DNA of 64,000 nt from Paracoccus sp. (in: a-proteobacteria) (GCF_030538655.1 NZ_JAUNTO010000007.1:1-64000); one strand, 5' to 3'; positions 39,863 to 48,625 are shown, numbered from the stretch's first letter. Made by a program: numbers and translations. Notes: generated by a model not told the origin, from the letters alone.

Positions 39863-41355
39863 CGGTTGCGGGCCGCCTGCTGGCGTTCCAGCGCGATCTG
39901 CGCGGCGACCAGCCGGGCGTCGCTGTCCAGCCCCAGCCCTGCCATGGCGGCCAGCCCGCGCGTGGCCCGCATGTCGTCGCCCTCGATCCCGGCGTCGATG
40001 TCGGCCATGGCGGCCAGCAATGCCTCGCCCTTGCGGGCATCGGGGGGCTGTGCCGGATCGGGCAGCGGCAGGGCTGTGACAGGGGCGTCGCCCTGACCCA
40101 TCCAAGCGCGCAGCCGGGCCAGTGCCGCCTGCGCCTGCGGCGTGTCGGCGGTCAGTGATGGCAAGCGGGGGGCCAGCATCTGCGCCAGCACATCCTCGGC
40201 CCCGGCGCTGGCAAAGGTCGCGGCGGCCTCGGCCAGCTCTTGATCCGGTGCGGTATTTCCGGCGGCGATGGCGCGGTCCAGCGCCTGAACCGCCGCTGCC
40301 CGGTCCCACACCCCGCCCGAGGCCGCAGGCCGCTGTTCACTGTAGATCGCCAGCATTTCAGCAGGTGACAGAACGCCCGCTGCCGCCAGCCGTTCAGCCG
40401 CATCCAGCCGTGCCTTCCAGCCGCTGTTCGGGCGCAGGTCGGAATGGGCAAAGGCAATCGGCAGATGCGAGGTCGGCAGCGGCTGGCCGACCGCTTCGAG
40501 AATGCGCAGATCCAGCGGGGTCAGCGGGTCGGGCGGCACCAGAGCCTGACCGGAATCGACATAGGAATCGTCCAGAAACTGTAGCATCAGCCCATTGCGG
40601 GCCGGGTCCATCAGGCCCAGATCGCTGGCACCGTGGAATACGATGGCCGCCGCCGACCAGTCGCCCGACTGTGCCAGGCAAAAGATGCGCGCGGGAAAGC
40701 TGGGCGCAATGCCGGGGGTTGAATTCATCATCTGGCAGGCGCGTATTTCGTCCCCGTCCAGCAGGGCGATGTCAAACAGGCGGCGAAAGACCTCGGGTTT
40801 GCCGCTGCCTGCCTGCTGCATCAGCAACGCCCGCGCGGCATCCAGATCGCCCATGTCCAGCAGCCGGTCGGCGCGGGCCAGAAACAGCCGCCCGCGTGAC
40901 GAATCACTGACAGGCGGGGCAAGCTGTGCGGTCAGCAGCCGCTGCATCAGCGCCGTCATCGCGGGCAGGCGCGCCGGGGTGCGGTCAATCAGCCGAGCCA
41001 GGTCATCCGCGGCGCTGCCGTTCCACAGATCGCCCGGCAGGCCCGCCGCAGCGGGTGTCACCGTGCCGGCGGTGTCGGGATCGTCACTATCCAGCCGCGA
41101 GACCGTCACCCGCCCGACCGAGCCGGTGCGCGCCACTGGCGTAATCGGTTCGCGCAGGGCGTCGGTGCCTGCGGCAGTCCCGTCCCGGTTGCGCATGGGC
41201 GGGCGGGCGTCACCGGGCCGCCAGCCCGATGCCTCTCGCGTCGGGGCCTGAACCGAGCCGGACAGCCAGTCGCTGGCGGACAAGGGCGTTTGCGCCGGAG
41301 CAGCCCCTGCTGCCGCCAGCCCGATCACCAGTGCCGCCGTCAGCCTGTGGATCAC
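39859..41355 (-). CDS. Exported protein of unknown function (xerD operon)
   Basis: A 498-residue protein with a cleavable signal peptide (LTAALVIGLAAAGAAPAQT, cleavage after about residue 21). The mature part is Ala/Leu-rich and helical, with repeats of the kind seen in TPR/Sel1-like solenoids (RADRLLDMGDLDAARALLMQ). I recognise no enzymatic motif. It starts with GTG overlapping the stop of the 44-residue protein gene, and overlaps xerD at the other end, so it is translated as part of one operon. A periplasmic scaffold role is possible but unsupported. Confidence 0.75.
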   Translation of the reverse strand: MIHRLTAALVIGLAAAGAAPAQTPLSASDWLSGSVQAPTREASGWRPGDARPPMRNRDGTAAGTDALREPITPVARTGSVGRVTVSRLDSDDPDTAGTVTPAAAGLPGDLWNGSAADDLARLIDRTPARLPAMTALMQRLLTAQLAPPVSDSSRGRLFLARADRLLDMGDLDAARALLMQQAGSGKPEVFRRLFDIALLDGDEIRACQMMNSTPGIAPSFPARIFCLAQSGDWSAAAIVFHGASDLGLMDPARNGLMLQFLDDSYVDSGQALVPPDPLTPLDLRILEAVGQPLPTSHLPIAFAHSDLRPNSGWKARLDAAERLAAAGVLSPAEMLAIYSEQRPAASGGVWDRAAAVQALDRAIAAGNTAPDQELAEAAATFASAGAEDVLAQMLAPRLPSLTADTPQAQAALARLRAWMGQGDAPVTALPLPDPAQPPDARKGEALLAAMADIDAGIEGDDMRATRGLAAMAGLGLDSDARLVAAQIALERQQAARNR

Positions 41356-41486
41356 CCAAGCCCCTCCAGCGCGACGGGCTGTCTGATTTCCCGTTGCTGC
41401 GGCTCCATATCGCCCAGATAGGCATAGCCGATCAGCCCCAGAGCCGCCGCCACCAGCAGCACCGCCAGAAATTTCACCAGCCGCAT
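41352..41486 (-). CDS. 44-residue membrane protein
   Basis: A small gene encoding MRLVKFLAVLLVAAALGLIG then YAYLGDMEPQQREIRQPV and a short tail. A single transmembrane segment covers residues 4-24 with positive charge before it, so the C-terminal half should face the periplasm; the hydrophobic part could also be an uncleaved signal. AAGGACG lies six bases before the ATG. The stop codon overlaps the GTG of the exported 498-residue protein, so it is the first gene of the xerD operon. The function is unknown. Confidence 0.72.
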   Translation of the reverse strand: MRLVKFLAVLLVAAALGLIGYAYLGDMEPQQREIRQPVALEGLG

Positions 41487-41662
41487 GTTTCGTCCTTGCC
41501 TTGTCTTACCTTATTCCGCCAGTCGCGCTTATGCCCGACCGATGCCGGTCTGCGCCAGCCGGGGTGGACTATATAGGGCAATTCCGCAAAGATCACGCCA
41601 TTCGGTGCAGATCGTGCCGGGATAACACAAGTCTTTGACGACGCGAGGCGAATCGGCGGTTT

Positions 41663-42229
41663 ATGGGGCAGGGAACACGCGGGCGACTGGCACGGCATAT
41701 CGTGCTGATCGGGATGATGGGGGCAGGAAAGACGGCGGTTGGTTCGGAAACAGCGCGCAGACTGGGCGTGCCCTTTACCGATTCCGATGCTGAAATCGAG
41801 GCCGCCGCCGCCATGTCCATCAGTGAGATTTTTGCCCGCGATGGTGAAACCTTTTTCCGTGACCGTGAAACACAGGTGCTGTCGCGTATCCTGAACGGGC
41901 CGCCGGGGATCGTTTCGACCGGCGGCGGGGCGTGGATGCGGCCGGAAAACCGTGCGCTGATTCGCAAACACGGGCTGGCGGTCTGGATCGACTGCGATCT
42001 GGAAACGCTGTGGCACCGGGTCCGGCAACGGCCCACGCGCCCCTTGCTGCAAACCGCTGACCCCAAGGGCACGCTGGCCGCCCTGATCGAGACCCGTGCG
42101 CCGGTTTATGCCAAGGCTGATCTGGTGTTCCAGTCGCGCGCGGGCGATACGATCGAGGCTGCCGCCATCCGCATGATCGACCAGATCTGCACAACCCGGC
42201 CCGACATGTGCGAAAGGATCACGCGATGA
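41663..42229 (+). CDS. aroK: Shikimate kinase AroK
   Basis: A 188-residue shikimate kinase, which phosphorylates shikimate with ATP. Walker A is GMMGAGKTAVG, and the shikimate-binding segment is TDSDAEIEAAAAMSISEIFARDGETFFRDRE, followed by STGGGAWMRPENR and the lid RPTRPLLQ. It overlaps aroB by four bases (ATGA), the usual aroK-aroB arrangement. It is divergent from the xerD operon across about 175 bases. A start at ATG 41663 fits the family length. Confidence 0.96.
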   Translation: MGQGTRGRLARHIVLIGMMGAGKTAVGSETARRLGVPFTDSDAEIEAAAAMSISEIFARDGETFFRDRETQVLSRILNGPPGIVSTGGGAWMRPENRALIRKHGLAVWIDCDLETLWHRVRQRPTRPLLQTADPKGTLAALIETRAPVYAKADLVFQSRAGDTIEAAAIRMIDQICTTRPDMCERITR

Positions 42230-43338
42230 CCAGCCCTGCCGACACCCGCGTTCACGTTGCCCTTGGGGATCGGGCTTATGATGTGGTGATCGGGGGCGGC
42301 CTGACCGGGCGCGCGGGTCCTCTGATCGCGCCGCTGCTGCACCGTCCCCGCGTGGCCATTGTCACCGATGAAACCGTGGCGGGGCTACATCTGGCCGCTT
42401 TGCAGGCGTCCTTGTCGGCGGCGGGGATCACCAGTTCCGCCCTGACCCTGCCTGCGGGTGAGGCCACCAAAAGCTGGGATCATCTGGGCCGCACGGTCAA
42501 CTGGCTGCTGGCCGAAAAGATTGAACGGCGCGATGTCGTCATTGCCTTGGGCGGTGGGGTGATCGGCGATCTGACGGGCTTTGCCGCCGCAATTCTGCGG
42601 CGCGGCGTGCGTTTTGTGCAATTGCCCACATCGCTGCTGGCGCAGGTGGACAGCTCGGTCGGCGGCAAAACCGGCATCAACAGCGCGCATGGAAAAAACC
42701 TGATCGGGGCCTTTCATCAGCCCTCGCTGGTGTTGGCCGATATTGATGTGCTGGCCAGCCTGCCGCAGCGCGACTTTCTGGCCGGTTATGGCGAGGTGGT
42801 GAAATACGGTCTGCTGGGCGACGCCGGGTTCTTTGAATGGATCGAGGTGAACGGCCCGGCCTTGCGCGGCGATCCGGCGCTGTTGCAGCACGCGGTCGCC
42901 CATTCCGTCGCCATGAAGGCGGGCATCGTCGAACGTGACGAAACCGAGCAGGGCGAACGGGCGTTATTGAACCTTGGCCACACCTTTTGTCATGCGCTGG
43001 AATCTGCCACCGGCTATTCCGACCGGCTGTTGCATGGCGAAGGCGTGGCGATTGGTTGCGCGCTGGCCTTTGATCTGTCGGCGCGCATGGGGCTTTGCCC
43101 GCAGGAAGACCCCAGCCGGGTCGCGGCGCATCTGTCCGCCATGGGCATGAAGGCGCGGATCGCCGATATTGCGGGCGATCTGCCCGATGACACGGCGCTG
43201 ATCGCGTTGATGGGGCAGGATAAAAAGGTCGTGGACGGGCGGCTGCGTTTTGTGCTGGCGCGTGGTATCGGTCAGGCTTTTGTCAGCGATGACGTGCAGA
43301 CGGCTGATCTGGCCGCCACGCTGGCGGCGGCGCGATAG
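42226..43338 (+). CDS. aroB: 3-dehydroquinate synthase AroB
   Basis: A 370-residue AroB, which converts DAHP to 3-dehydroquinate using NAD+ and a metal ion. Conserved segments are the glycine-rich ALGGGVIGDLTGFAAA, RFVQLPTSLLAQVDSSVGGKTGIN, GYGEVVKYGLL, NLGHTFCHALE and HGEGVAIGCA with the metal-binding histidines. The start at 42226 overlaps the aroK stop. It ends five bases before the stop of the opposing gene. Together with the DAHP synthase at 30 kb it covers steps one and two of aromatic synthesis. Confidence 0.97.
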   Translation: MTSPADTRVHVALGDRAYDVVIGGGLTGRAGPLIAPLLHRPRVAIVTDETVAGLHLAALQASLSAAGITSSALTLPAGEATKSWDHLGRTVNWLLAEKIERRDVVIALGGGVIGDLTGFAAAILRRGVRFVQLPTSLLAQVDSSVGGKTGINSAHGKNLIGAFHQPSLVLADIDVLASLPQRDFLAGYGEVVKYGLLGDAGFFEWIEVNGPALRGDPALLQHAVAHSVAMKAGIVERDETEQGERALLNLGHTFCHALESATGYSDRLLHGEGVAIGCALAFDLSARMGLCPQEDPSRVAAHLSAMGMKARIADIAGDLPDDTALIALMGQDKKVVDGRLRFVLARGIGQAFVSDDVQTADLAATLAAAR

Positions 43339-43343
43339 GCAGG

Positions 43344-44072
43344 TCAGGGATAAACCCGCACCAGCCGGTTCGAGGACAGCAGCGCGCCCGGCGTGATGAT
43401 GGCGATGTTCTGCACGTCCTGCCAGCAATCGGTGATCGACAGCGCGGCCACGCAATAGGGATGCGCAGGCCAATCGGCCAAGATCGTCTTGACCAGCGGG
43501 CTGTTCATATCGGCCAGATCGCCAAGCCTTTGCGGCGCGGCGATGACGTGCCCTTCGCTCATCGCGGCCTCGAACGGCAGTTCCGCACCGTAAAAGCGGC
43601 CATTGCCGAACAGCAGAACCTGATCGAAGGGGCTGCCATAGGCGGACAGCAGAAGATAATTCGTCATCAGACCCAAGCCCGGCGTTTCCGCGTCTTTCAG
43701 CCGATACACCACGTATTCATCGCCTGATCGGGTATCGGTCAGTTCATAAAGAATACGCTCGGTCACGCCCTCATCTTCGTGGGCAAAGACCACGCGCGGA
43801 TCGCCGCTTGATGGCCGCAGGATGCCGACCGATCCCCATTTGCCGCCTTCAGTCTGTCGAAGAAGTTCGTCGAACGAGTTCAGATCGTTCAGAAAGATCA
43901 GGTCACCCGGCCGCCAGTCCCATTCTGCCTCGGACAAAAGCGTCTGATAATAATCGGGCTGCGTGCCGTCGGGGCCGGGCGGCAGATCGCCCTGCGCCAA
44001 CGCCGGCGCGCAAGCGGCGAAAATGGCCGCGGCGCCAAGATTATGGATAATCGTGCCGCCGCGCCTTTGCAT
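43344..44072 (-). CDS. Exported NlpC/P60-like (YiiX type) protein, probably inactive
   Basis: A 242-residue exported protein with a signal peptide of about 27 residues (AAAIFAACAPALAQ). The mature part resembles the circularly permuted NlpC/P60 (YiiX/YycO) cysteine hydrolases: WRPGDLIFLNDLNSFDELL, then KWGSVGILRPSSG, and later GSPFDQVLLFGNGRFYGAEL. In active relatives the middle block reads HVGI and the last CSEL; here His is replaced by Ser81 and Cys by Gly162. Both catalytic positions thus appear lost, which suggests a pseudoenzyme binding rather than cleaving its ligand. It lies two bases downstream of ssb on the same strand. Confidence 0.65.
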   Translation of the reverse strand: MQRRGGTIIHNLGAAAIFAACAPALAQGDLPPGPDGTQPDYYQTLLSEAEWDWRPGDLIFLNDLNSFDELLRQTEGGKWGSVGILRPSSGDPRVVFAHEDEGVTERILYELTDTRSGDEYVVYRLKDAETPGLGLMTNYLLLSAYGSPFDQVLLFGNGRFYGAELPFEAAMSEGHVIAAPQRLGDLADMNSPLVKTILADWPAHPYCVAALSITDCWQDVQNIAIITPGALLSSNRLVRVYP

Positions 44073-44074
44073 CC

Positions 44075-44587
44075 TCAGAACGGGATTTCGTCGTCGTAAT
44101 CGGCGCGGCTGCTGCCTCCGCCCTGTGATCCGCCCCGGCTGCCGCCCGAGGGGCCGTCGTCATAACCGCCGCCGCCATACCCGCCCCGGTCGCCGCCATA
44201 GCTGCCACCGCCACCACCGCCGCCAGCTGAACCGCCACGGCCGTCCAGCATGTGCAGTTCAGAGCGATAGGGGCGCAAGGCGACCTCGGTCGAATAGCGG
44301 TCGTTGCCGGACTGGTCCTGCCATTTGCGGGTTTCCAACTGACCCTCGACATAGACCTTGCTGCCCTTTTTCAAATACTGCTCGGCCACGCGGACCAGCG
44401 GTTCGGAATGGATGACGACGCTGTGCCATTCGGTCCGTTCGCGCCGTTCGCCGCTGTTACGGTCCTTCCACTGTTCGGATGTGGCGATACGCAGGTTGGC
44501 GATCTTGCCCCCGTTCTGGAAGGTGCGGATTTCCGGGTCTTGCCCCAGATTGCCGACCAGAATGACCTTGTTGACGCTGCCTGCCAT
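44075..44587 (-). CDS. ssb: Single-stranded DNA-binding protein Ssb
   Basis: A 170-residue Ssb that coats single-stranded DNA in replication and repair. The OB fold has [56 protein letters not shown] glycine-rich linker (residues ~120-160) leads to the acidic tail DYDDEIPF that recruits partner proteins. Length and domains are normal. It is followed after two bases by the NlpC/P60-like gene and is divergent from a lytic transglycosylase. I saw no LexA box in its promoter region. Confidence 0.97.
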   Translation of the reverse strand: MAGSVNKVILVGNLGQDPEIRTFQNGGKIANLRIATSEQWKDRNSGERRERTEWHSVVIHSEPLVRVAEQYLKKGSKVYVEGQLETRKWQDQSGNDRYSTEVALRPYRSELHMLDGRGGSAGGGGGGGSYGGDRGGYGGGGYDDGPSGGSRGGSQGGGSSRADYDDEIPF

Positions 44588-44813
44588 GAGATGTCCTTCG
44601 TTATGCCTTTGGCGCCGGGATGCGCCGTTTGGAGGTGTTTACAACCTGCCGCAGCGGGGCGAAAGGCAAAGATCGTTAACGCAGGCTCAATGCGGGTTCG
44701 GCGGAAAATTGCCGACCGGCTGGCCGGGATTCTGCCCCGGAATTGTGATGCTGGTCTGGTTCGGGGATTTTGCTATAGTCCGTGTAACGAATAAGACAGA
44801 CGAGGGCGGTGGC

Positions 44814-45440
44814 ATGGGTTTGGGCAGGCATTTGCGTGCGACTGTGGTCGTGACCTTGGGGCTGGTGATGGCTGTGCCCGCCGGTGCGCAGGGGTTGTTG
44901 GTGCCGCAGGGGTCTGATCGGTCCCGCGCCGCGCAGTTTGACCGGCAGACACGTCTGATGGATTCGCGGCTGGCCAGCCAGTATCAGCAATCTGCCCGGC
45001 TGCGCCCCGATGGCGGCAATCGTTCCGAAGTGGTGATCGAGCTGTCGTCGAACAACATTCCCGCCTATCGCGGGCGGCGCAGCGAATATCTGCCACACGC
45101 CCGCGCCGCGGCCCGCAAGCATGGCATCCCCGAAGATCTGTTCCTGCGCCTTGTGCAGCAGGAATCGGGCTGGAACCCGCGCGCGCGGTCGCACAAGGGC
45201 GCGACCGGGCTGGCGCAGTTGATGCCGGGCACGGCGGCCAAGCTGGGTGTGAACCCGCATGATCCGGTGCAGAATCTGGATGGTGGGGCGCGCTATCTGC
45301 GGATGATGTATAACCAGTTCGGCAATTGGCGGCTGGCGCTGGCCGCCTATAACGCGGGGCCGGGCGCGGTGACCAAGCATGGCGGCATCCCGCCCTATCG
45401 CGAAACCATCAACTATGTGCGGATCATTTCCGGCAGTTAA
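44814..45440 (+). CDS. Lytic transglycosylase (SLT domain)
   Basis: A 208-residue exported murein hydrolase that cleaves glycan strands to anhydro-muropeptides. A signal peptide ends at about residue 25 (VMAVPAGAQ). The SLT domain has the catalytic Glu in [14 protein letters not shown], followed by [48 protein letters not shown] and YRETINYV. The ATG at 44814 follows GAGGGCGG; a TATAGT -10-like hexamer lies 35 bases upstream. It is divergent from ssb and converges on a small DUF6665-like gene. Confidence 0.92.
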   Translation: MGLGRHLRATVVVTLGLVMAVPAGAQGLLVPQGSDRSRAAQFDRQTRLMDSRLASQYQQSARLRPDGGNRSEVVIELSSNNIPAYRGRRSEYLPHARAAARKHGIPEDLFLRLVQQESGWNPRARSHKGATGLAQLMPGTAAKLGVNPHDPVQNLDGGARYLRMMYNQFGNWRLALAAYNAGPGAVTKHGGIPPYRETINYVRIISGS

Positions 45441-45444
45441 GGGT

Positions 45445-45771
45445 TCAGCGCGCGCCCCCGTCTGACGATGGCGGGGCCTGACGTGCGCCCATGCGATTCA
45501 GCACCGGCTGCGGGATGGCATAAAGGCGGATAACGGCAGGCCAGTCGTGCAGGCCAGCCAGTTCGCGCAGAACCATGAATTCCCACGCAGCAGTCGCCGC
45601 CTGTGTCAGTTGCGCGTCAGCGGCAGGGTCGGTCAGCGCGCGTTCCAGCCGCCGCCCGGCGCGACCAAGCGCCGATGCGCGCTCGGCCTGCAATTCCACA
45701 TCCAGCGGCGAATCGCCCAGCTTGTCGCGGATTGTCGCCCAGTCCATGCGCAGGCGGATGTCTGCCCTCAT
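45445..45771 (-). CDS. Small conserved protein, DUF6665-like
   Basis: A 108-residue, probably cytoplasmic helical protein. LDVELQAERASALGRAGRRLERAL, then AAWEFMVLRELAGLHDWPAVIRLYAIP and VLNRMGA, resemble the uncharacterised DUF6665 family as I remember it; the assignment was not checked. The start ATG follows GGAACG. The 35-bp intergenic repeat lies just upstream, between this gene and the 3' end of the homoserine dehydrogenase gene. The function is unknown. Confidence 0.65.
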   Translation of the reverse strand: MRADIRLRMDWATIRDKLGDSPLDVELQAERASALGRAGRRLERALTDPAADAQLTQAATAAWEFMVLRELAGLHDWPAVIRLYAIPQPVLNRMGARQAPPSSDGGAR

Positions 45772-45799
45772 CAGCGTTCCTTTCGGGCGCGCGGTTGTC

Positions 45800-45834
45800 C
45801 CCCGAAAGGCGTATTTGGGTAAACAGAAAGCGGC
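45800..45834. repeat. Copy 2 of the 35-bp intergenic repeat
   Basis: The same 35-bp layout as at 33231 and 59680: CCCC at the start, GCGTATT at positions 10-16 and AAACAGAAAGCGGC at the end. It differs from the others in the middle (TGGGT for CAGAC). It lies between the homoserine dehydrogenase stop and the DUF6665-like start. Confidence 0.75.
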
Positions 45835-45855
45835 AAGGCCGGGTTGGATGGTGGA

Positions 45856-47157
45856 TCAGACCTCTTCGATGCGTAGTTCGACGGGTTCGCCCAGAATGAC
45901 GCCGGTTTTCGGCAGTTGTTCGATGGCGAAGTCGATGGCGTCGGGGGTGGTTTTGTCGGTGACGATCAGCACCGGCACGCCGTCGCCGTCGTGATGGCTG
46001 TATTGGCGCATCCGGTCGATGGAAATGCCCGCATCACCCAAAACCGAGGCGACTTTCGCCAGCGCGCCGGGTTTGTCCAGCAATTCCATGCGCATGTAAT
46101 AGGCGGCAGGCACCGCTGTGCGCGCGGGTTGCGCCGCTGTCAACGAGGCGGCAGGCTGGCCAAAGACCGGCAGGCGCACGCCACGGGCGATTTCCACGAT
46201 GTCCGACATGACCGCGCTGGCGGTCGGACCTTCGCCTGCGCCGGCGCCACGCAGCACGATCTGCCCCACACTGTCGCCCTCGACCACCACCATATTGGTG
46301 CCGCCGACCAGTTGCCCCAGCGGGCTGTCGGCCGGGACAAGACAGGGTGACATACGCTGTTCCAGCCCGCGCGCGGTCATCTGTGCCACGCCCAGCAATT
46401 TGATGCGATAGCCCATGTCGCGGGCGCGGTTGATGTCGTCGATGCTGACCCGCTCGATCCCTTCGATTTCCACCGCATCGAAATCAACCTGCGTGCCAAA
46501 GGCGATGGCCGACAGGATCGCCAGCTTGTGCCCGGCGTCGATGCCGCCCACGTCCAGCGTCGGGTCCGCTTCGAGATAGCCAAGCTGACGCGCCTCTTCG
46601 AACACGGTTTCATAGGGCAGGCCCGCGCTTTCCATCCGGGTCAGGATATAATTGCAGGTGCCGTTCATCACCCCCATGACGCGGGTCATGCCGTTGCCCG
46701 CCAGCGATTCCGTCAGCGTCTTGATGACCGGAATGCCGCCTGCCACAGCCGCCTCGAACCGGATCACGCGGCCAAGAGATTCGGCCAGTTCGGCCAGTTC
46801 GTGCCCGTGAATCGCCAGCAGCGCCTTGTTCGCGGTGACGACATCCTTGCCGGTGCGCAGCGCGGCTTCGATGCTGTCTTTGGCGATGCCGGTATCACCG
46901 CCGATCAGTTCGACATAGACATCCACATCATCGCGCGTGGCCAGATCAAGAGGGGAGGTTTCCCATGCGAAATCTGACATGTCGAAATCGCGGTTCTTGT
47001 GACGGTCGCGTGCTGAAACGGCGCTGATCGCGACCGCGCGGCCCGAGCGGTTGGCCAGCAGATCGGCGTGGCGCTGAATGATCTTGACCACGCCGGTTCC
47101 CACGGTGCCAAGCCCGGCGATGCCAAGGCGGAGGGGGGCGCTGTCGGTCGTGGTCAT
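45856..47157 (-). CDS. hom: Homoserine dehydrogenase
   Basis: A 433-residue homoserine dehydrogenase, which reduces aspartate semialdehyde to homoserine on the way to threonine and methionine. The NAD(P) fold starts with LGIAGLGTVGTGVV, followed by VTANKALLAIHG. The catalytic region has GGIPVIKTL, MGVMNGTCNYILTRM and ADPTLDVGGIDAGHKLAIL. The C-terminal ACT domain (YYMRMELLDKPGALAKVASVL) gives feedback control by threonine in relatives. The start at 47157 follows AAGAGGCC; upstream codons in frame belong to noise. The gene stands alone on its strand between unrelated genes. Confidence 0.96.
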   Translation of the reverse strand: MTTTDSAPLRLGIAGLGTVGTGVVKIIQRHADLLANRSGRAVAISAVSARDRHKNRDFDMSDFAWETSPLDLATRDDVDVYVELIGGDTGIAKDSIEAALRTGKDVVTANKALLAIHGHELAELAESLGRVIRFEAAVAGGIPVIKTLTESLAGNGMTRVMGVMNGTCNYILTRMESAGLPYETVFEEARQLGYLEADPTLDVGGIDAGHKLAILSAIAFGTQVDFDAVEIEGIERVSIDDINRARDMGYRIKLLGVAQMTARGLEQRMSPCLVPADSPLGQLVGGTNMVVVEGDSVGQIVLRGAGAGEGPTASAVMSDIVEIARGVRLPVFGQPAASLTAAQPARTAVPAAYYMRMELLDKPGALAKVASVLGDAGISIDRMRQYSHHDGDGVPVLIVTDKTTPDAIDFAIEQLPKTGVILGEPVELRIEEV

Positions 47158-47225
47158 GTCTGGCCTCTTGTCCTGAATTTGCCGGGTGTTAGCGCGCGCG
47201 GCGCGGCGCGGCAAGCCGCCAAACG

Positions 47226-47669
47226 TCACAGCCAGCGTCGGGTTCGGGCGCAATAGGCAGAAAATGCCGGGCCGAAGGCTGTGGCAAGGCGGGCTTCCTC
47301 GGTGCGGATAAAGCGGGTGGTGATAACCGCAACAAAGGCCGGGGTCAGCACCAGCGCGGCCAGTGGCGCGCCGAAGGCGGCGCAAAGCCCGGTCAGGATC
47401 AGCGCGTCGGCCAGATAGATCGGGTTGCGTGACAGCGCGAACAGGCCGTCCGTGACCAGGGCGCGCGGCAGGGCGTGCGGATCGGAAGGCGTGTCGGTGC
47501 GGCGCATCTGCAAGGCCGCTGCTGCCAGCAGCACCAGTCCGGCGAATGCCAGCAACCACCCGGCCCCGACCGGCCATGTCGGACCGTGAGGCAGGGTGCG
47601 CCCCGCCAGCCAAGCCAGTGCGATGCCGCCCAGCAGCCAAACCTTGGGATAATCGGCGGTCAGTTGCAT
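47226..47669 (-). CDS. Isoprenylcysteine/phospholipid methyltransferase-like membrane protein
   Basis: A 147-residue integral membrane protein with four hydrophobic segments. The C-terminal half carries the ICMT/PEMT signature: LVTDGLFALSRNPIYLADALIL, then RFIRTEEARLATAFGPAFSAYCARTRRWL, which binds S-adenosylmethionine. These proteins methylate lipids or prenylated proteins in eukaryotes; bacterial substrates are mostly unknown. The start overlaps the upstream HEPN-like gene by ten bases, so both are probably transcribed together. Confidence 0.85.
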   Translation of the reverse strand: MQLTADYPKVWLLGGIALAWLAGRTLPHGPTWPVGAGWLLAFAGLVLLAAAALQMRRTDTPSDPHALPRALVTDGLFALSRNPIYLADALILTGLCAAFGAPLAALVLTPAFVAVITTRFIRTEEARLATAFGPAFSAYCARTRRWL

Positions 47670-48208
47670 GGAGGATCTCCCTCATGTCCGGCGATCTGTC
47701 CGGTGATGCCGGTGGCGCGCATGATCGCCAGACAATGACGCGCTGCGGCAAGGGTCTGATCGTGCAGGCGATTCACCTCGGTCGCCGTCATCGGGCCGGG
47801 CGCAGGCGCGCCTTTGGTGTTGATAAAGGTGGGCTGCCACAGCCCTGGCGCATGGGTCGGCCGCCACGAGGCATGGCAGATCAGGTTGCGCATCTTGCGG
47901 ATTTCGCGCAGTTCGGCAATCAGCGGCTTGCGCCCCTCGGCCTCGCTGTTGCGGCTGGCGCTGGCAAAGGCGTCGATCAGGGTGCCCATGCTGTCATCGG
48001 CCAGATCCTCCATCCGCTCGATCCACGCCTGCAAGGCCGCGTCGCTGGCGCTGTCACCCAAGCCTTTCAGCGTCAGTGAATAGATCGCCCGTTTCAGCGA
48101 TTCCTCGAGAAAGCCAAAAGCAGACACCGTGTGGCCGATGGCTTGTGCCATGTCAGGGTCCAGCCGGGAGCAGGGGCGGTCGGGGTGCGTGCGGGGCGTC
48201 GGGCACAT
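47660..48208 (-). CDS. HEPN-like helical protein
   Basis: A 182-residue soluble all-helical protein that I do not recognise as a named family. It contains RNLICH at residues 107-112, an Rx4H motif with Asn after the Arg, as in HEPN domains, which are often RNases or RNA-binding modules of toxin and defence systems. The helices around it (LEESLKRAIYSL, ELREIRKMRNLICHASW) fit the HEPN pattern. AAAGG precedes the ATG at 48208. It overlaps the methyltransferase-like gene by ten bases. No nucleotidyltransferase partner is present, so a classical HEPN-MNT toxin pair is not supported. Confidence 0.55.
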   Translation of the reverse strand: MCPTPRTHPDRPCSRLDPDMAQAIGHTVSAFGFLEESLKRAIYSLTLKGLGDSASDAALQAWIERMEDLADDSMGTLIDAFASASRNSEAEGRKPLIAELREIRKMRNLICHASWRPTHAPGLWQPTFINTKGAPAPGPMTATEVNRLHDQTLAAARHCLAIMRATGITGQIAGHEGDPPCN

Positions 48209-48229
48209 ATCAGGCCTTTCCGTGGTAAG

Positions 48230-48624
48230 TCAGGGGCGCTCGCGCCCCTCTGGCCTGCGGCCATTCACCCCGAGGATATTTGCAGACCAAAGATAGGCAA
48301 GGGCTGTGATGCAAATGGTGATTTTGATCCAGAAGGTCCAGTGCGCGATCAGGGATAGCCCCCAATGCGAGCGGGTCTCTGGTGCGGTGATTGCGGTATA
48401 AGACTGGTCGTTCAGCCGCCATGTCGTGCCCCGCGATCAGAGGCAGTGTTATGGCTGCGACCATTGCCTAGACCCCAGAGATATGCGGTAGAAACGATGG
48501 CGGTGGATGGTGTTGCCGCCAGCGTGCACCAGATCAGAGGTGCCCATACCAGACAGGCCGCCGCCATAGTCGGGCCGCGCGCTGAATACGCACGGCCCCA
48601 AAGATAGCCGCAGGCAGATACGCG
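48230..48624 (-). pseudogene. Possible decayed membrane protein gene
   Basis: No intact gene lies in these ~400 bases, but two frames on the minus strand look protein-like in succession. The upstream part reads MAAACLVWAPLIWCTLAAT and AYLWGLGN; after a frame change the downstream part reads TWRLNDQSYTAIT and HWTFWIKITICITALAYLW. Both parts are hydrophobic with tryptophan-rich ends. This is what a frameshifted small membrane protein would leave. A degenerate relative of the intergenic repeat (CCCCGAGGATATTTGC) lies at about 48268. No family was recognised. Confidence 0.3.
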
Positions 48625-48625
48625 A

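Noticed and set aside
47660..48208. HEPN-MNT toxin-antitoxin pair
   Set aside because: No nucleotidyltransferase gene is adjacent; the coupled gene is a membrane methyltransferase-like protein.
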